Shown: positions 9,835-20,429 of the stretch, piece by piece
How positions within the stretch are numbered: position 1 is the first letter of the stretch
How the letters are laid out: each line of letters opens with the position of its first letter
DNA from: Bacillus coahuilensis m4-4
GTDB lineage: Bacteria; Bacillota; Bacilli; Bacillales; Bacillaceae_K
Direction: 5' to 3'
Length of the DNA: 64,000 nt
Assembly (NCBI RefSeq): GCF_000171615.1
Contig: NZ_ABFU01000060.3
Coordinates: 134,576-198,575 of the forward strand
Translations under genes and position numbers: made by a program
The notes under the pieces: model-generated
Seen by the model: only the letters and a program-made list of their open reading frames with translations
Databases searched by the model: none
Told to the model about the DNA's origin: nothing

Positions 9835-10197
9835 ATGGATTGGTTAGATATTCTTATTCCTTTAGCTCTACTATTATTTTTTGGGAGAATGTTACTTCCT
9901 GTGAGAGGAATTACATTGATTACGACCGAGCAGCTAAAAGAAAAGATAAAAGATCAGCATGTACAATTGATTGATGTGAGGACAAATGGAGAATTTAAAG
10001 GGAGAAATATCTCTTCATTCAAAAACCTCCCATTACATCAATTAGGTAGTAAGCTTGATACCTTAGACCCTTCAAAAGAGGTTGTTCTTATATGCCAAAG
10101 CGGTATGAGAAGCTCCAAGGCAGCTAAGCTATTGAAGAAAAAAGGATTCAAAAAAATTACCAATGTCTCAGGCGGTATAAATGCTTGGCGTGGATAG
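9835..10197 (+). CDS. Membrane-anchored single-domain rhodanese
   Basis: Sulfurtransferase of 120 residues: one N-terminal membrane helix (ILIPLALLLFFGRMLLP), then a rhodanese domain (LIDVRTNGEFKGRNISSFKNLP) with active-site Cys in CQSGMRSSKAAKLL. It would carry sulfane sulfur close to the membrane, next to the TauE exporter gene that follows. ATG 9835 is used because it is 6 nt from AAGAGGTG; TTG 9832 is too close. Confidence 0.85.
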   Translation: MDWLDILIPLALLLFFGRMLLPVRGITLITTEQLKEKIKDQHVQLIDVRTNGEFKGRNISSFKNLPLHQLGSKLDTLDPSKEVVLICQSGMRSSKAAKLLKKKGFKKITNVSGGINAWRG

Positions 10198-10224
10198 CTT
10201 GTTAATTAGGAAGGAGTGACATCT

Positions 10225-11008
10225 ATGGAATGGACGATTGGCTTTATCATTACTTATTTTTTTAATTGGCTTTATAGGTTCTTTTATATCTGGCATGGTG
10301 GGAATAGGTGGCTCCATCATTAAATACCCCATGTTATTGTATATTCCACCTGTACTAGGCTACATGGCTTTCACGGCCCATGAAGTATCTGGTATCTCGG
10401 CGGTTCAAGTATTTTTCGCTACGATAGGAGGAGTGTGGGCATACCGCAAAGGTGGATATTTAAATAAACAACTCATTCTCTATATGGGAACTGCGATCTT
10501 AATTGGTAGTTTTATTGGAGGCTATGGTTCCACCCTTTTATCAGAAAACGGTGTGAATGTTGTGTACGGAATATTGGCGGCAACGGCAGCTGTTATGATG
10601 TTCTTACCAAAACGTGGAGATGATTTAGGATCGGGAGAAGTGACATTCTCTAAATGGATTGCATCTTCGCTTGCTTTTATCGTAGGTGTTGGAGCAGGGA
10701 TTGTTGGGGCAGCTGGTGCCTTTTTACTTGTTCCTATCATGCTTGTAGTCTTAAAGATTCCAACTCGAATGACAATAGCAAGTTCGCTAGCTATAACGTT
10801 TATCTCGTCTATTGGATCAACGGTAGGAAAGGTTATGACAGGACAAGTGTTATTTGGACCAGCATTGATCATGGTCATTGCAAGCTTAATCGCCTCACCG
10901 CTTGGTGCGAAGGCAGGACAAAAGGTTAATACAAAACTATTACAGTGGATTTTGGCCATACTGATCGCTGGGACGGCAGTGAAAATTTGGATGGATTTAC
11001 TTTTATAG
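10225..11008 (+). CDS. TauE/SafE-family sulfite/sulfur anion exporter, frame broken
   Basis: Multi-pass membrane permease (about 260 residues reconstructed, eight hydrophobic segments) of the TauE/SafE family, which export sulfite or organosulfonates. Family features: [18 protein letters not shown] near the N-terminus and the internal repeat [18 protein letters not shown]. The best start is ATG 10225 behind AAGGAGTG. That frame leaves the conserved protein before base 10264; the T7 run at 10257-10263 with one extra T is the simplest cause. As the product of persulfide oxidation can yield sulfite, export fits the island. Confidence 0.82.
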
Positions 11009-11021
11009 AAAAATATCCTCT

Positions 11022-11052
11022 TAAACTTCATGATTACTTCATGGAGTTTTTT
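11022..11052 (+). terminator. Terminator of the sulfur island
   Basis: Imperfect stem AAACTTCATGA / TTCATGGAGTTT followed by TTTTCTATTTT, 15 bases after the TauE stop. Confidence 0.6.
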
Positions 11053-11066
11053 CTATTTTAAATAAT

Positions 11067-11118
11067 AAAACACACGTTCGCATATTAATGGTTAACAATC
11101 GTTCATTTGTGGTAAAAT
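11067..11118 (+). promoter_or_regulatory. uvrBA promoter region with candidate LexA boxes
   Basis: Two sequences resemble the Gram-positive SOS box CGAAC-N4-GTTCG: AAAAC-ACAC-GTTCG at 11067-11080 and TTAAC-AATC-GTTCA at 11092-11105. A plausible -10 (TAAAAT, 11113-11118) follows. uvrB is a known LexA target in Bacillus, which supports the reading, but both boxes are degenerate. Confidence 0.5.
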
Positions 11119-11193
11119 GAGCAAAGAGAATAAAGTAGCGAAGAATGAATACATAAAATACTTCTCCTAAATCCGGATTGGAGGCCATTATAG

Positions 11194-13170
11194 ATGAATG
11201 TGTTTGATTTACAAAGTCACTATTCCCCGCAAGGTGATCAGCCTGCAGCGATCAAAGAAATTGTGCAGGGAATTCAAGATGGAAAGAGACATCAAACGTT
11301 ATTAGGTGCAACAGGAACAGGAAAAACGTTCACAATGTCTAACGTGATAAAAGAGGTGAATAAACCGACCCTCATCATCGCCCACAACAAAACACTAGCT
11401 GGACAGCTTTACAGTGAGTTTAAAGAGTTTTTCCCAAACAATGCTGTGGAATACTTTGTCAGCTATTACGATTATTATCAGCCAGAAGCCTATGTACCAC
11501 AAACCGATACATTTATTGAAAAAGATGCAAGCATTAATGATGAGATTGACAAATTACGCCACTCAGCTACCTCATCATTATTTGAGCGTAATGATGTCAT
11601 TATCATTGCTAGTGTTTCGTGTATTTATGGATTAGGTTCCCCGGAGGAATATAAGGAACTTGTTGTTTCTCTTCGAGTGGGAATGGAAATTGAGCGTAAT
11701 CAGCTACTCAGAAGACTTGTAGATGTTCAGTATGAACGCAACGATATTGATTTTAGACGTGGTACATTCCGAGTTCGAGGAGATGTAGTAGAAATTTTCC
11801 CTGCTTCTCGTGATGAGCATTGTATCCGAATTGAATTCTTTGGCGATGAGATTGACCGGATTAGGGAAGTGGATGCCTTAACAGGTGAGATATTTGGAGA
11901 ACGTGACCATGTAGCCATTTTCCCGGCCTCTCACTTCGTAACGCGTGAAGAAAAAATGAGAGTGGCAATTGAAAACATAGAAAAAGAATTAGAAGAACAG
12001 CTAGAAATGATGAAAGAAGATGGAAAGCTACTTGAAGCCCAGCGCTTAGAGCAGCGCACGCGATATGACTTAGAGATGATGAGAGAAATGGGCTTTTGTT
12101 CTGGAATCGAAAACTATTCCAGACACTTAACGCTACGACCGCCTGGCTCAACACCCTATACACTAATCGATTATTTTCCAAAGGATTTTTTATTAATTAT
12201 AGATGAATCCCATGTTACCCTCCCTCAAATTCGCGGTATGTTTAACGGGGACCAAGCGCGTAAACAAGTACTAGTTGACCATGGATTTAGACTCCCATCA
12301 GCGATGGATAATCGACCTCTTACGTTTAACGAATTCGAGGAAAAATCTCATCAACTAGTCTATGTATCAGCTACTCCAGGACCTTATGAAATGGAGCATA
12401 CTCCTCAAATGGTTGAGCAAATTATTCGTCCAACAGGTTTGCTAGATCCAACCATCGATGTACGACCAATTGAGGGGCAGATTGATGATTTACTTGGTGA
12501 AATCCATGAACGTATTGAGCGAAATGAACGTGTACTAGTGACGACATTAACAAAGAAAATGTCTGAGGACTTAACCGATTATTTAAAAGAAATTGGAATT
12601 AAAGTTCAATACCTACATTCAGAAATCAAGACTCTTGAGCGAATAGAGATAATCAGAGATTTACGTTTAGGAAAATATGATGTTCTTGTTGGGATTAATC
12701 TTCTTCGTGAAGGACTAGATATACCAGAAGTATCTTTAGTCACTATTTTAGATGCAGATAAGGAAGGATTCCTTCGTTCAGAACGCTCGCTCATCCAGAC
12801 GATTGGCCGAGCGGCACGTAATTCAAATGGACACGTCATTATGTATGGTGACAGGATGACGGATTCTATGGAAAAGGCGATCTCCGAAACAGCGAGGCGT
12901 CGAACGATCCAAGAAGAATATAATGAAAAGCATGGAATCACACCTCAAACCATTCAAAAAGCAGTACGTGATGTGATTCGAGCTACTCAAGCTTCAGATG
13001 GACATGAGGCACCAGATGGCACTAAGTCAGTGACAAAAATGTCTAAGCCTGAACGTGAGAATTTAATTGAAAGATTAGAAGTAGAGATGAAGGATGCAGC
13101 AAGGGCACTAGATTTCGAGCGTGCTGCTGAGCTTCGAGATACAATATTAGAGTTAAAAGCGGAAGGATGA
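11194..13170 (+). CDS. uvrB: Excinuclease ABC subunit UvrB
   Basis: Damage-verifying helicase-like subunit of nucleotide excision repair. It receives damaged DNA from UvrA2 and then recruits UvrC. The 658 residues are full length. Walker A is GATGTGKT (38-45), the damage-probing beta hairpin holds [12 protein letters not shown] (near 95), the helicase motifs include DESHVT and QTIGRAARN, and the UvrC-binding UVR motif is at the C-terminus (about 622-657). The stop is 5 bases before the uvrA start, so the two are co-transcribed. Confidence 0.97.
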   Translation: MNVFDLQSHYSPQGDQPAAIKEIVQGIQDGKRHQTLLGATGTGKTFTMSNVIKEVNKPTLIIAHNKTLAGQLYSEFKEFFPNNAVEYFVSYYDYYQPEAYVPQTDTFIEKDASINDEIDKLRHSATSSLFERNDVIIIASVSCIYGLGSPEEYKELVVSLRVGMEIERNQLLRRLVDVQYERNDIDFRRGTFRVRGDVVEIFPASRDEHCIRIEFFGDEIDRIREVDALTGEIFGERDHVAIFPASHFVTREEKMRVAIENIEKELEEQLEMMKEDGKLLEAQRLEQRTRYDLEMMREMGFCSGIENYSRHLTLRPPGSTPYTLIDYFPKDFLLIIDESHVTLPQIRGMFNGDQARKQVLVDHGFRLPSAMDNRPLTFNEFEEKSHQLVYVSATPGPYEMEHTPQMVEQIIRPTGLLDPTIDVRPIEGQIDDLLGEIHERIERNERVLVTTLTKKMSEDLTDYLKEIGIKVQYLHSEIKTLERIEIIRDLRLGKYDVLVGINLLREGLDIPEVSLVTILDADKEGFLRSERSLIQTIGRAARNSNGHVIMYGDRMTDSMEKAISETARRRTIQEEYNEKHGITPQTIQKAVRDVIRATQASDGHEAPDGTKSVTKMSKPERENLIERLEVEMKDAARALDFERAAELRDTILELKAEG

Positions 13171-13175
13171 ACGGT

Positions 13176-16053
13176 ATGGCAAAGGATATTATTGTAAAGG
13201 AGCGAGAGCTCATAACCTTAAAAATGTAGATGTAACCATTCCCCGTAATCAGTTAGTGGTTTTGACAGGTCTATCTGGTTCTGGGAAATCTTCCTTAGCT
13301 TTTGACACCATTTATGCAGAGGGTCAACGAAGATATGTTGAATCCCTTTCTGCTTATGCACGTCAATTTCTTGGGCAAATGGATAAGCCAGATGTGGATA
13401 CGATTGAAGGATTATCTCCAGCAATATCCATTGATCAGAAAACAACAAGCCGTAACCCGCGTTCAACAGTAGGAACAGTTACCGAAATTTATGATTATTT
13501 ACGATTGCTCTATGCCCGAGTCGGAAAACCAATTTGTCCAAATCATGGGATTGAAATCACTTCCCAAACCATTGAGCAAATGGTTGATCGAATTTTAGTA
13601 TATCCTGAACGAACCAAGCTTCAGGTTCTTGCCCCAATTGTTTCTGGTCGTAAAGGTACCCATGTAAAGGTGCTTGAAGACATAAAAAAACAAGGGTATG
13701 TAAGGGTTCGAGTGAACGGTGAAATGATGGAGCTTAGTGAAGAAATAGAGCTTGAAAAGAAATAAAAAACATTCAATTGAAGTCGTTATTGACCGTATTG
13801 TTGTAAAGGAAGGAATCTCTGCTCGTCTTGCAGATTCACTAGAATCTGCTTTAAGACTTGCTGAAGGAAACGTGATTGTCGATGTGATGGGGGAAGAAGA
13901 GCTCCTTTTTTCTGAGCACCATGCATGTCCAATCTGTGGGTTTTCTATTGGTGAGCTTGAGCCGAGAATGTTCTCTTTTAACTCTCCTTTTGGTGCATGT
14001 CCTAGCTGTGATGGATTAGGAACTAAACTTGAAGTAGATGAAGACCTAATTATTCCGAATTGGGATTTGTCACTAAGAAATCATGCGATTGCTCCTTGGG
14101 AACCTAGTAGTTCACAATATTATCCTCAACTCCTAGAAGCCGTTGCGAATCATTATGGTATTGACTTAGACGTTCCGGTGAAAGATATTCCAAAATCATT
14201 TATGGATAAAATATTATATGGTTCTGGTGAGGATCAAATCTATTTTCGATATGAAAATGATTTTGGACAAGTTCGTGAGAGCTATCTTCAATTTGAAGGA
14301 GTTATCGGGAATGTTGAGCGTCGTTACCGTGAAACCAGTTCTGACTATATTCGTGAACAAATGGAGAAATATATGGCTCAGCAGCCGTGTCCAACGTGTA
14401 AAGGTCACCGGTTAAAGCGTGAAAGCCTTGCTGTAAAAGTGAATGATCTGCATGTTGGTGAAGTTACACAGTTTTCTATTCAAGAAGCCAATGAATTTTT
14501 CCAAGGATTATCACTTAGTGAAAAGGATATGCAAATTGCTCGTTTAATTCTAAGGGAAATTGATGAACGATTAGGCTTTTTAGTCAATGTTGGACTCGAT
14601 TACTTAACGTTAAGTCGATCTGCTGGAACGCTTTCAGGTGGTGAAGCGCAGCGTATTCGTTTAGCCACACAAATTGGATCAAGGCACACTATTGTACATT
14701 TTAGATGAGCCGTCTATTGGCTTACATCAACGTGATAACGACCGATTAATTTCTACGCTTCAAAACATGCGAGATATAGGGAATACATTAATCGTTGTAG
14801 AACATGATGAAGATACCATGATGGCTGCAGATTATTTAATTGATGTAGGACCAGGAGCTGGTGTGCACGGGGGAGAAATTATATCAGCAGGAACTCCTGA
14901 TGAAGTAATGAAGGATCCTAATAGCTTAACAGGTAAATACTTGTCGGGAGAAAAATTTATCCCTCTTCCTCTTGAACGAAGAACACCTGATGGTCGGTAC
15001 CTTGAAATTATTGGAGCGAAAGAAAATAATCTTAGAAACGTCAAAGCGAAAATTCCGTTAGGTATGTTTATTGCTGTTACGGGTGTATCAGGCTCTGGTA
15101 AAAGTACTTTAGTCAATGAAGTGCTTCATAAAACCCTGGCAAGCAAGCTTCACAAAGCAAAGACTAAACCAGGCGAGCATAAAGAAATTAAAGGGATCGA
15201 ATATTTAGACAAAGTCATTGATATAGATCAGTCTCCGATTGGACGAACACCACGTTCCAATCCAGCAACGTACACAGGAGTGTTTGATGATATTCGTGAT
15301 GTATTCGCGACAACAAATGAAGCGAAGGTTCGAGGCTACAAGAAAGGTCGTTTCTCCTTTAACGTGAAGGGGGGACGCTGTGAGGCGTGTCGTGGTGACG
15401 GAATTATTAAAATTGAAATGCACTTCCTACCAGACGTATATGTTCCATGTGAAATATGCCACGGGAAGCGTTATAACCGTGAAACCCTAGAAGTCCTTTA
15501 TAAAGGAAAAAATATTGCAGACATTCTAGAAATGACCGTAGAAGATGCCGTTGTTTTCTTTGAAAACATTCCGAAAATACATCGTAAACTCCAAACGATT
15601 GTTGATGTTGGATTAGGATACATTACGCTAGGTCAGCCTGCCACCACTCTGTCAGGAGGAGAGGCTCAGCGTGTGAAGCTTGCATCTGAACTACACAGAA
15701 GGTCAACTGGACGTTCGCTTTATATTCTAGATGAGCCAACAACAGGACTTCATGTAGATGATATTTCTCGCCTGCTGATTGTTTTACAGCGTTTAGTTGA
15801 GAATGGTGATACGGTTCTTGTGATTGAGCATAATCTGGATGTCATTAAGGCAGCAGATTATCTCTTAGACCTAGGGCCAGAAGGTGGAGATAAAGGTGGA
15901 CAAATTGTTGCCAAGGGTACGCCAGAAGTGGTAGCTGAAACGACAGGTTCCTATACTGGTAAGTACTTAAAGCCCATCCTAGAACGAGATCGTGAGCGCA
16001 TGAAAAAGCGTCTTCAACAACTTGAAGAGCGTAAAGAAATTACCCATCACTAA
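13176..16053 (+). CDS. uvrA: Excinuclease ABC subunit UvrA, three frame breaks
   Basis: DNA-damage-recognising ABC ATPase of nucleotide excision repair. Reconstructed length is about 960 residues, as in B. subtilis. Seen: Walker [10 protein letters not shown], zinc cysteines CPICGF and CPTCKGHR, signature [18 protein letters not shown], second Walker [10 protein letters not shown], zinc motif CEACRGDG, second signature [16 protein letters not shown]. The frame breaks three times: a missing G at 13199-13200 ([11 protein letters not shown] expected), an extra A at 13760-13762, and near 14685-14691, where the expected LTGV between GSR and LYILDEP is replaced by 7 nt. The last is not a homopolymer event. 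Start ATG 13176 behind GGAAGGA. Confidence 0.93.
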
Positions 16054-16061
16054 TAAGATAC

Positions 16062-16105
16062 TCATACCCTCAGGAACTACTGTACCTGGGGGTATGATTT
16101 TTCAT
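16062..16105 (+). terminator. Terminator of uvrBA
   Basis: Stem built from TCATACCCTCAGGAAC and TACCTGGGGGTATGA (with mismatches) followed by TTTTTC, 9 bases after the uvrA stop. Confidence 0.75.
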
Positions 16106-16219
16106 GTAAAAGATTTTTAAAATTATGGTGAGAATATGGAAAGAAAATCTTTCTTCGTTATACACTAGAAATATGAAACGTTTTTATGGTAAGTCGTAAA
16201 TAATAGAAAGGAGTGATGA

Positions 16220-16543
16220 ATGATGGAGAGTAATAAAGTAATTTCGAGTCTTTGCTATTTTAGTATTTTCTTTGCAGGATTTATTTTTCCATTAATTGTA
16301 TTGTTAATTTCACAGGATAAAAAGGTTAAGCGACATGCTACGGGTGCACTTGTATCTCATCTGATTCCATTCTTAGGGGTTGTTTTCATTATTATTGGAG
16401 TCATTGGTGACATTAGTATTTTAGCAGGAACGGGCGGGGAATCTATTCCTGTATTCTTCATTGTTGGGATTGCTCTTGCAGCCCTTCTAGGCCTTGTGAT
16501 CACGATTTGGAACGTGTATAAAGGAATTAAAGTTCTGTTATAA
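16220..16543 (+). CDS. DUF4870-family small membrane protein (YvlA-like)
   Basis: A 107-residue protein with three or four hydrophobic segments and the DUF4870 pattern (LCYFSIFFAGFIFPLIVLLISQDKK... KRHATGALVSHLIPF). Its position between uvrA and yvlB matches yvlA of B. subtilis. Function is unknown; the yvl cluster in B. subtilis is linked to cell-envelope stress. ATG 16220 lies 6 nt from AAAGGAG. Confidence 0.65.
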   Translation: MMESNKVISSLCYFSIFFAGFIFPLIVLLISQDKKVKRHATGALVSHLIPFLGVVFIIIGVIGDISILAGTGGESIPVFFIVGIALAALLGLVITIWNVYKGIKVLL

Positions 16544-16660
16544 AAGCACGTTTCAGTACTCTTGAAGAACTAGGGGCCTCACTGATTACAGGAGAGGCTG
16601 TCTTCCCTATCTAGAAACAATGGGCATGTCTATTGAAAAGGACTAGAAGGAGGCCGTACC

Positions 16661-17764
16661 ATGCAAGAAGAACGAAAAAAGATTTTAGAGATGGTGGAAA
16701 ATGGAACACTCTCTTCTCAAGAAGCCTTACTTCTATTAGAAACATTGGATAAAGAAGAAAAGAAGGCCAATCAAAAAGAAGAAGACATGTTAAAAGAACT
16801 CGTCACCGTTGTGAAAGATGAACAACAGCACACAGGGTCAAAAGGACATTCTTTCTCTTCCACTAAGGAAAAGCTAGTAGAGTTTATAGAAAAAGCAATG
16901 ACCAAAATTAAAGATTTTGACTTTGATTTTCAATTTGGAAAACATGTTTCCTTGTCCCATGTTTTTCACCATAGTGATATAGACGTGGATAATTTAGAGT
17001 TTGATATAACCTATGGAAATGTCAAAATCACACCTTGGGATCACGGGGATGTTCGAATTGAATGTGCGGTAAAGGTATATCGTACGGAAGAGGAACAAGA
17101 AGCTCGTACTACTTTTTTAAAGTATACGGACTACTCCATTGAGGACGGTAACCTTAGATTCAGTACACAATTTAAGTGGATGAAAACAGATGTAACAGTG
17201 TATGTTCCTAGAAAGCTCATGAATCGAGTAAAGGTTCGTCTTTTCAATGGTGGATTTAGTGGAAATAGCTTAGAAGCCAAAAAGATAGAGTGTAAAACAG
17301 CAAACGGCAAGATTCAATTAGACCATCTTCGTATAGGTAAATTAGAAGCAGAAACAGCAAATGGTGAGATCATAGTCCATGAAGCGAAAGTAATGGAAAT
17401 TGATGCAGAGAACATTAATGGTAAAATTCTTTTATCTGGGGAGTTTTATAAGGTAGATACGCAGTCTCTTAATGGTAATATTGAAGTTATTTTAAAGGAT
17501 TATCAGACAAAAACAGTGCATGCCAAAACTGTTACTGGTAATGTGTTTGTATCTGTACCCAAAGAAGCTACTCTAGAAGGGGAATTAAAATCAAATTTGG
17601 GTGCCCTTCATTTAGAACTACCAGATGTGTCCGTTCTAGAAAACGTGAATGAAATGGTTCAAAAGCAGATCCAGTTTTCAAAAAAGGGTCTTGCTGAAAC
17701 ACCAACCTACATTCTTGCGGATGCGAAAACAGGATCGGTTACAGTTCAGAAAAATGGGGAATAA
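16661..17764 (+). CDS. yvlB: YvlB-family DUF4097 protein
   Basis: A 367-residue cytoplasmic protein. The N-terminal helix-hairpin (ILEMVENGTLSSQEALLLLETL) resembles the SHOCT-like segment found in YvlB proteins. A charged linker and a C-terminal beta-helix of repeated short strands (KTANGKIQLDHLRIGKLEAETANGEIIVHEA) of the DUF4097 type follow. The yvlC gene (PspC-like) usually found next in B. subtilis is absent; yvlD follows directly. The role is unknown, with envelope stress response suggested by relatives. Confidence 0.8.
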   Translation: MQEERKKILEMVENGTLSSQEALLLLETLDKEEKKANQKEEDMLKELVTVVKDEQQHTGSKGHSFSSTKEKLVEFIEKAMTKIKDFDFDFQFGKHVSLSHVFHHSDIDVDNLEFDITYGNVKITPWDHGDVRIECAVKVYRTEEEQEARTTFLKYTDYSIEDGNLRFSTQFKWMKTDVTVYVPRKLMNRVKVRLFNGGFSGNSLEAKKIECKTANGKIQLDHLRIGKLEAETANGEIIVHEAKVMEIDAENINGKILLSGEFYKVDTQSLNGNIEVILKDYQTKTVHAKTVTGNVFVSVPKEATLEGELKSNLGALHLELPDVSVLENVNEMVQKQIQFSKKGLAETPTYILADAKTGSVTVQKNGE

Positions 17765-17794
17765 ATAAGAAATCGGGTTAGGGGGATACACTAG

Positions 17795-18151
17795 TTGAAT
17801 TGGTTAATCAGTATTTTCGTCAATGCCATACTTTTTTTAGCCTTAGATGGCTATTTAGAAGGATTTGAAATTGAAGGCTTTACCGCTGCAATTCTTGCAA
17901 GTTTTGTCCTTTCATTATTAAACGGGATCGTTCGGCCGATTCTTATTATTTTCACATTACCTGTTACGATATTAAGCTTAGGGCTTTTCCTGTTTGTCAT
18001 TAATGCTATCACCCTTCTGTTAACAGATGCGATTGTAGGAAGTTCATTTGAAATCAGTAGCTTTGGAATGGCGCTTTTAGCTGCAGTCATATTATCCATT
18101 GCGAACATAATTATTCAAAATTTCATCATTCGGAATAAAAAGCGAGATTAA
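17795..18151 (+). CDS. yvlD: YvlD-like phage-holin family IV membrane protein
   Basis: A 118-residue protein with four membrane helices and the family phrase NGIVRPILIIFTLPVTILSLGLFLFVINAITL. Start TTG 17795 lies about 7 nt after AGGGGG, with no better in-frame start. It follows yvlB by 30 bases, so it is probably co-transcribed. Function is unknown; the holin label is a family name only. Confidence 0.8.
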   Translation: MNWLISIFVNAILFLALDGYLEGFEIEGFTAAILASFVLSLLNGIVRPILIIFTLPVTILSLGLFLFVINAITLLLTDAIVGSSFEISSFGMALLAAVILSIANIIIQNFIIRNKKRD

Positions 18152-18156
18152 GGAGG

Positions 18157-18190
18157 ACACCATTCCAGATGGGATGGTGTTTTTTTGTAT
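18157..18190 (+). terminator. Terminator of the yvl genes
   Basis: ACACCATTCC / GGGATGGTGT hairpin (one wobble pair) followed by seven T residues. Confidence 0.75.
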
Positions 18191-18235
18191 AGGAGATCAT
18201 AGGGCTTTTTCTTTATGGACTGTTAGAGGTTATTT

Positions 18236-18420
18236 GAGCGGAGTAACAAGGGCTCGGTGCAGAAGAGCTCGTTTCGGGTCGTCAAGAGCCCCGCGCGCAG
18301 CGAGGAAGGTTGCATACTACCTCATTCCCAATCCCAAAAATCCCCGTGCAGCGAACGCAATGCTCACCCCATTCTAAATCCTCATCAACCCCGCGCCATG
18401 GAAGCTCTGTCCAGCCAAAC
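18236..18420. repeat. GC-rich intergenic tract with recurring CCCCG(C/T)GC boxes
   Basis: In the 465-base gap before hprK there is a GC-rich stretch in an otherwise AT-rich setting. Related boxes CCCCGCGC (18289), CCCCGTGC (18343) and CCCCGCGC (18389) recur at about 46-54 bp, with GAGCTC and GGCTCG words between them. The 21-bp regularity of the arrays at 5.15 and 62.84 kb is not seen. No gene is supported here; the short open frames have no ribosome site. Confidence 0.5.
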
Positions 18421-18616
18421 GAAGTAGTATTCACCACATTTCCACCAAGCACCTACACACATATAAAATAAATCCCCCGATGTTATTCTTATTAAATTGT
18501 AAATTTTTTGCCGTATAAAAGTGAATAGTAGTTTCGCTAGTAGAATAAATGCTACAATAGATGAGCATAAGGAATATAAGAGCATTTTATTGAACGTACA
18601 TAAAGGAGTGACCGAG

Positions 18617-19573
18617 ATGGTTAAGGTCCGAACACAGGATTTGTTAGAGCATTTTAATTTAGAACTAATTAGTGGAGAGGAAGGGTTGCACCGTCCGATT
18701 ACAACGACAGATATCTCTCGACCGGGTCTAGAGATTGCCGGATTCTTTGACTATTACCCAAGTGAGCGTATTCAATTACTAGGAAAAACGGAATTAAGCT
18801 TTTTGGAAAAGCTAAGTCCACTAGAAAAAGAAGTGCGTATGGAGAAGCTTTGTACAGATGAGACCCCTGGTATTTGTATTTCTCGTGGCCTTGAGGTTCC
18901 AGAAGAACTCATTGAAGCGTCTGAGAAACATTCCGTACCAGTGATGAGAACAAGTAGTAAAACTACTCGATTTTCGTCAAGGTTAACGAATTACTTAGAA
19001 AGTAAGTTAGCCCCTACTACGGCTGTTCATGGTGTTCTAGTTGACATATATGGTGTGGGTGTTTTGATTATTGGTCAAAGTGGGGTTGGTAAAAGTGAAA
19101 CAGCTCTTGAACTTGTAAAGCGTGGCCACCGTCTAGTTGCAGATGACTGTGTAGAGATTCGTCAGGAAGACGAGGATGTATTAGTAGGAAGTTCACCTGA
19201 ATTAATCGAGCATCTACTTGAAATCAGAGGGCTAGGTATCATTAATGTTATGACTTTATTTGGCGCAGGGGCAGTCCGTAGCTACAAACGTATTACATTA
19301 GTGATCAATCTAGAGATTTGGGATAAGCAAAAGCAATATGACCGACTAGGTATTGAAGAAGAAAAGATGCGAATTATTGATACCGATTTACCTAAATTAA
19401 CGGTGCCAGTTCGTCCTGGTCGAAATTTAGCTGTCATTATTGAAGTGGCAGCCATGAATTTCCGCCTAAAACGCATGGGTGTGAATGCAGCCGAGCAATT
19501 CCAAGAAAGACTGGCAGGCGCCATTACAGATGAGACAAAAGTAAGGGAAGATTCAATAGATCCTTTAAAATAA
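18617..19573 (+). CDS. hprK: HPr kinase/phosphorylase
   Basis: Bifunctional enzyme that phosphorylates Ser46 of HPr and Crh with ATP or pyrophosphate, and dephosphorylates them by phosphorolysis, releasing pyrophosphate. It is the sensor of carbon catabolite repression. The 318 residues carry Walker [10 protein letters not shown] (near 155) and the family signature [21 protein letters not shown] 18617 follows AAAGGAGTG by 7 nt and gives the [10 protein letters not shown] start known in the family. It begins the hprK-lgt-yvoD-ppaX-yvoF group; its partner Crh is encoded at 35.8 kb. Confidence 0.97.
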   Translation: MVKVRTQDLLEHFNLELISGEEGLHRPITTTDISRPGLEIAGFFDYYPSERIQLLGKTELSFLEKLSPLEKEVRMEKLCTDETPGICISRGLEVPEELIEASEKHSVPVMRTSSKTTRFSSRLTNYLESKLAPTTAVHGVLVDIYGVGVLIIGQSGVGKSETALELVKRGHRLVADDCVEIRQEDEDVLVGSSPELIEHLLEIRGLGIINVMTLFGAGAVRSYKRITLVINLEIWDKQKQYDRLGIEEEKMRIIDTDLPKLTVPVRPGRNLAVIIEVAAMNFRLKRMGVNAAEQFQERLAGAITDETKVREDSIDPLK

Positions 19574-19603
19574 GAAAAAGATACTAGAAAGTAGGGAATG
19601 TGA

Positions 19604-20410
19604 GTGAAACCAATAAATCCGATTGCACTAGAACTTGGACCCATTCAAATACATTGGTATGGAGTCATCATTGGTGTTGGAATTGTATTAGCATTAATGC
19701 TTGCGATACGAGAGTCAAAACGTCTTGGGTTAGACCCAGATATATTCTCAGATTTGTTGCTGTATGCCATACCTATCGCCATTATCTCAGCTAGAATTTA
19801 CTATGTGGTGTTTGAGTGGGACTATTATGCTCAAAATCCTGGAGATATTATTAAGATTTGGAATGGTGGTATAGCTATTCACGGAGCATTAATTGGGGCC
19901 GTTATCACCACGATCGTATTCGCGAAATTGAAAAAAGTCTCTTTTTGGGTTTTAGCGGATATCGCTGCACCGAGTCTTTTAGTAGGTCAGGCGATTGGTC
20001 GCTGGGGGAACTTTATGAACCAAGAAGCCCATGGGGGTCCTGTTACACGAGAGTTTTTAGAAGGATTATACCTTCCTGAATTTATTATAGATCAAATGAA
20101 TATCAATGGCGTGTATTATCATCCTACATTTTTATACGAATCTCTTTGGAATATTCTTGGTCTTGTTCTCTTGTTACTTCTCCGTAAAGTAAATCCAAAG
20201 CGCGGTGAAATTTTCTTATCCTATGTTATTTGGTACTCCGTCGGTAGATACTTCATTGAAGGACTACGAACTGATAGCTTAATGCTAACAGAAACATTGC
20301 GTATCGCTCAGGTGATTTCCATTGTGCTGGTGTTGGTTGCTGTGGCTATTGTGATTTACCGTCGATTTGGGATGAAAGCGAAAGCGCAGTATACAGACAT
20401 TAGTGTCTAG
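19604..20410 (+). CDS. lgt: Prolipoprotein diacylglyceryl transferase
   Basis: Membrane enzyme that transfers diacylglycerol from phosphatidylglycerol to the lipobox Cys of prolipoproteins. The 268 residues have about seven membrane segments, the HGALIGA segment and the signature [14 protein letters not shown] with its catalytic Arg. Start GTG 19604. It follows hprK by 30 bases. The VanY-like lipoprotein at 45.3 kb is one expected substrate. Confidence 0.96.
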   Translation: MKPINPIALELGPIQIHWYGVIIGVGIVLALMLAIRESKRLGLDPDIFSDLLLYAIPIAIISARIYYVVFEWDYYAQNPGDIIKIWNGGIAIHGALIGAVITTIVFAKLKKVSFWVLADIAAPSLLVGQAIGRWGNFMNQEAHGGPVTREFLEGLYLPEFIIDQMNINGVYYHPTFLYESLWNILGLVLLLLLRKVNPKRGEIFLSYVIWYSVGRYFIEGLRTDSLMLTETLRIAQVISIVLVLVAVAIVIYRRFGMKAKAQYTDISV

Positions 20411-20429
20411 CATCAGGGGGAGTGTAAAC

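Noticed and set aside
16544-16660. Remnant of yvlC between the DUF4870 gene and yvlB
   Set aside because: A few residues look coding-like (EELGASLITGEAV), but no frame resembles a PspC domain.
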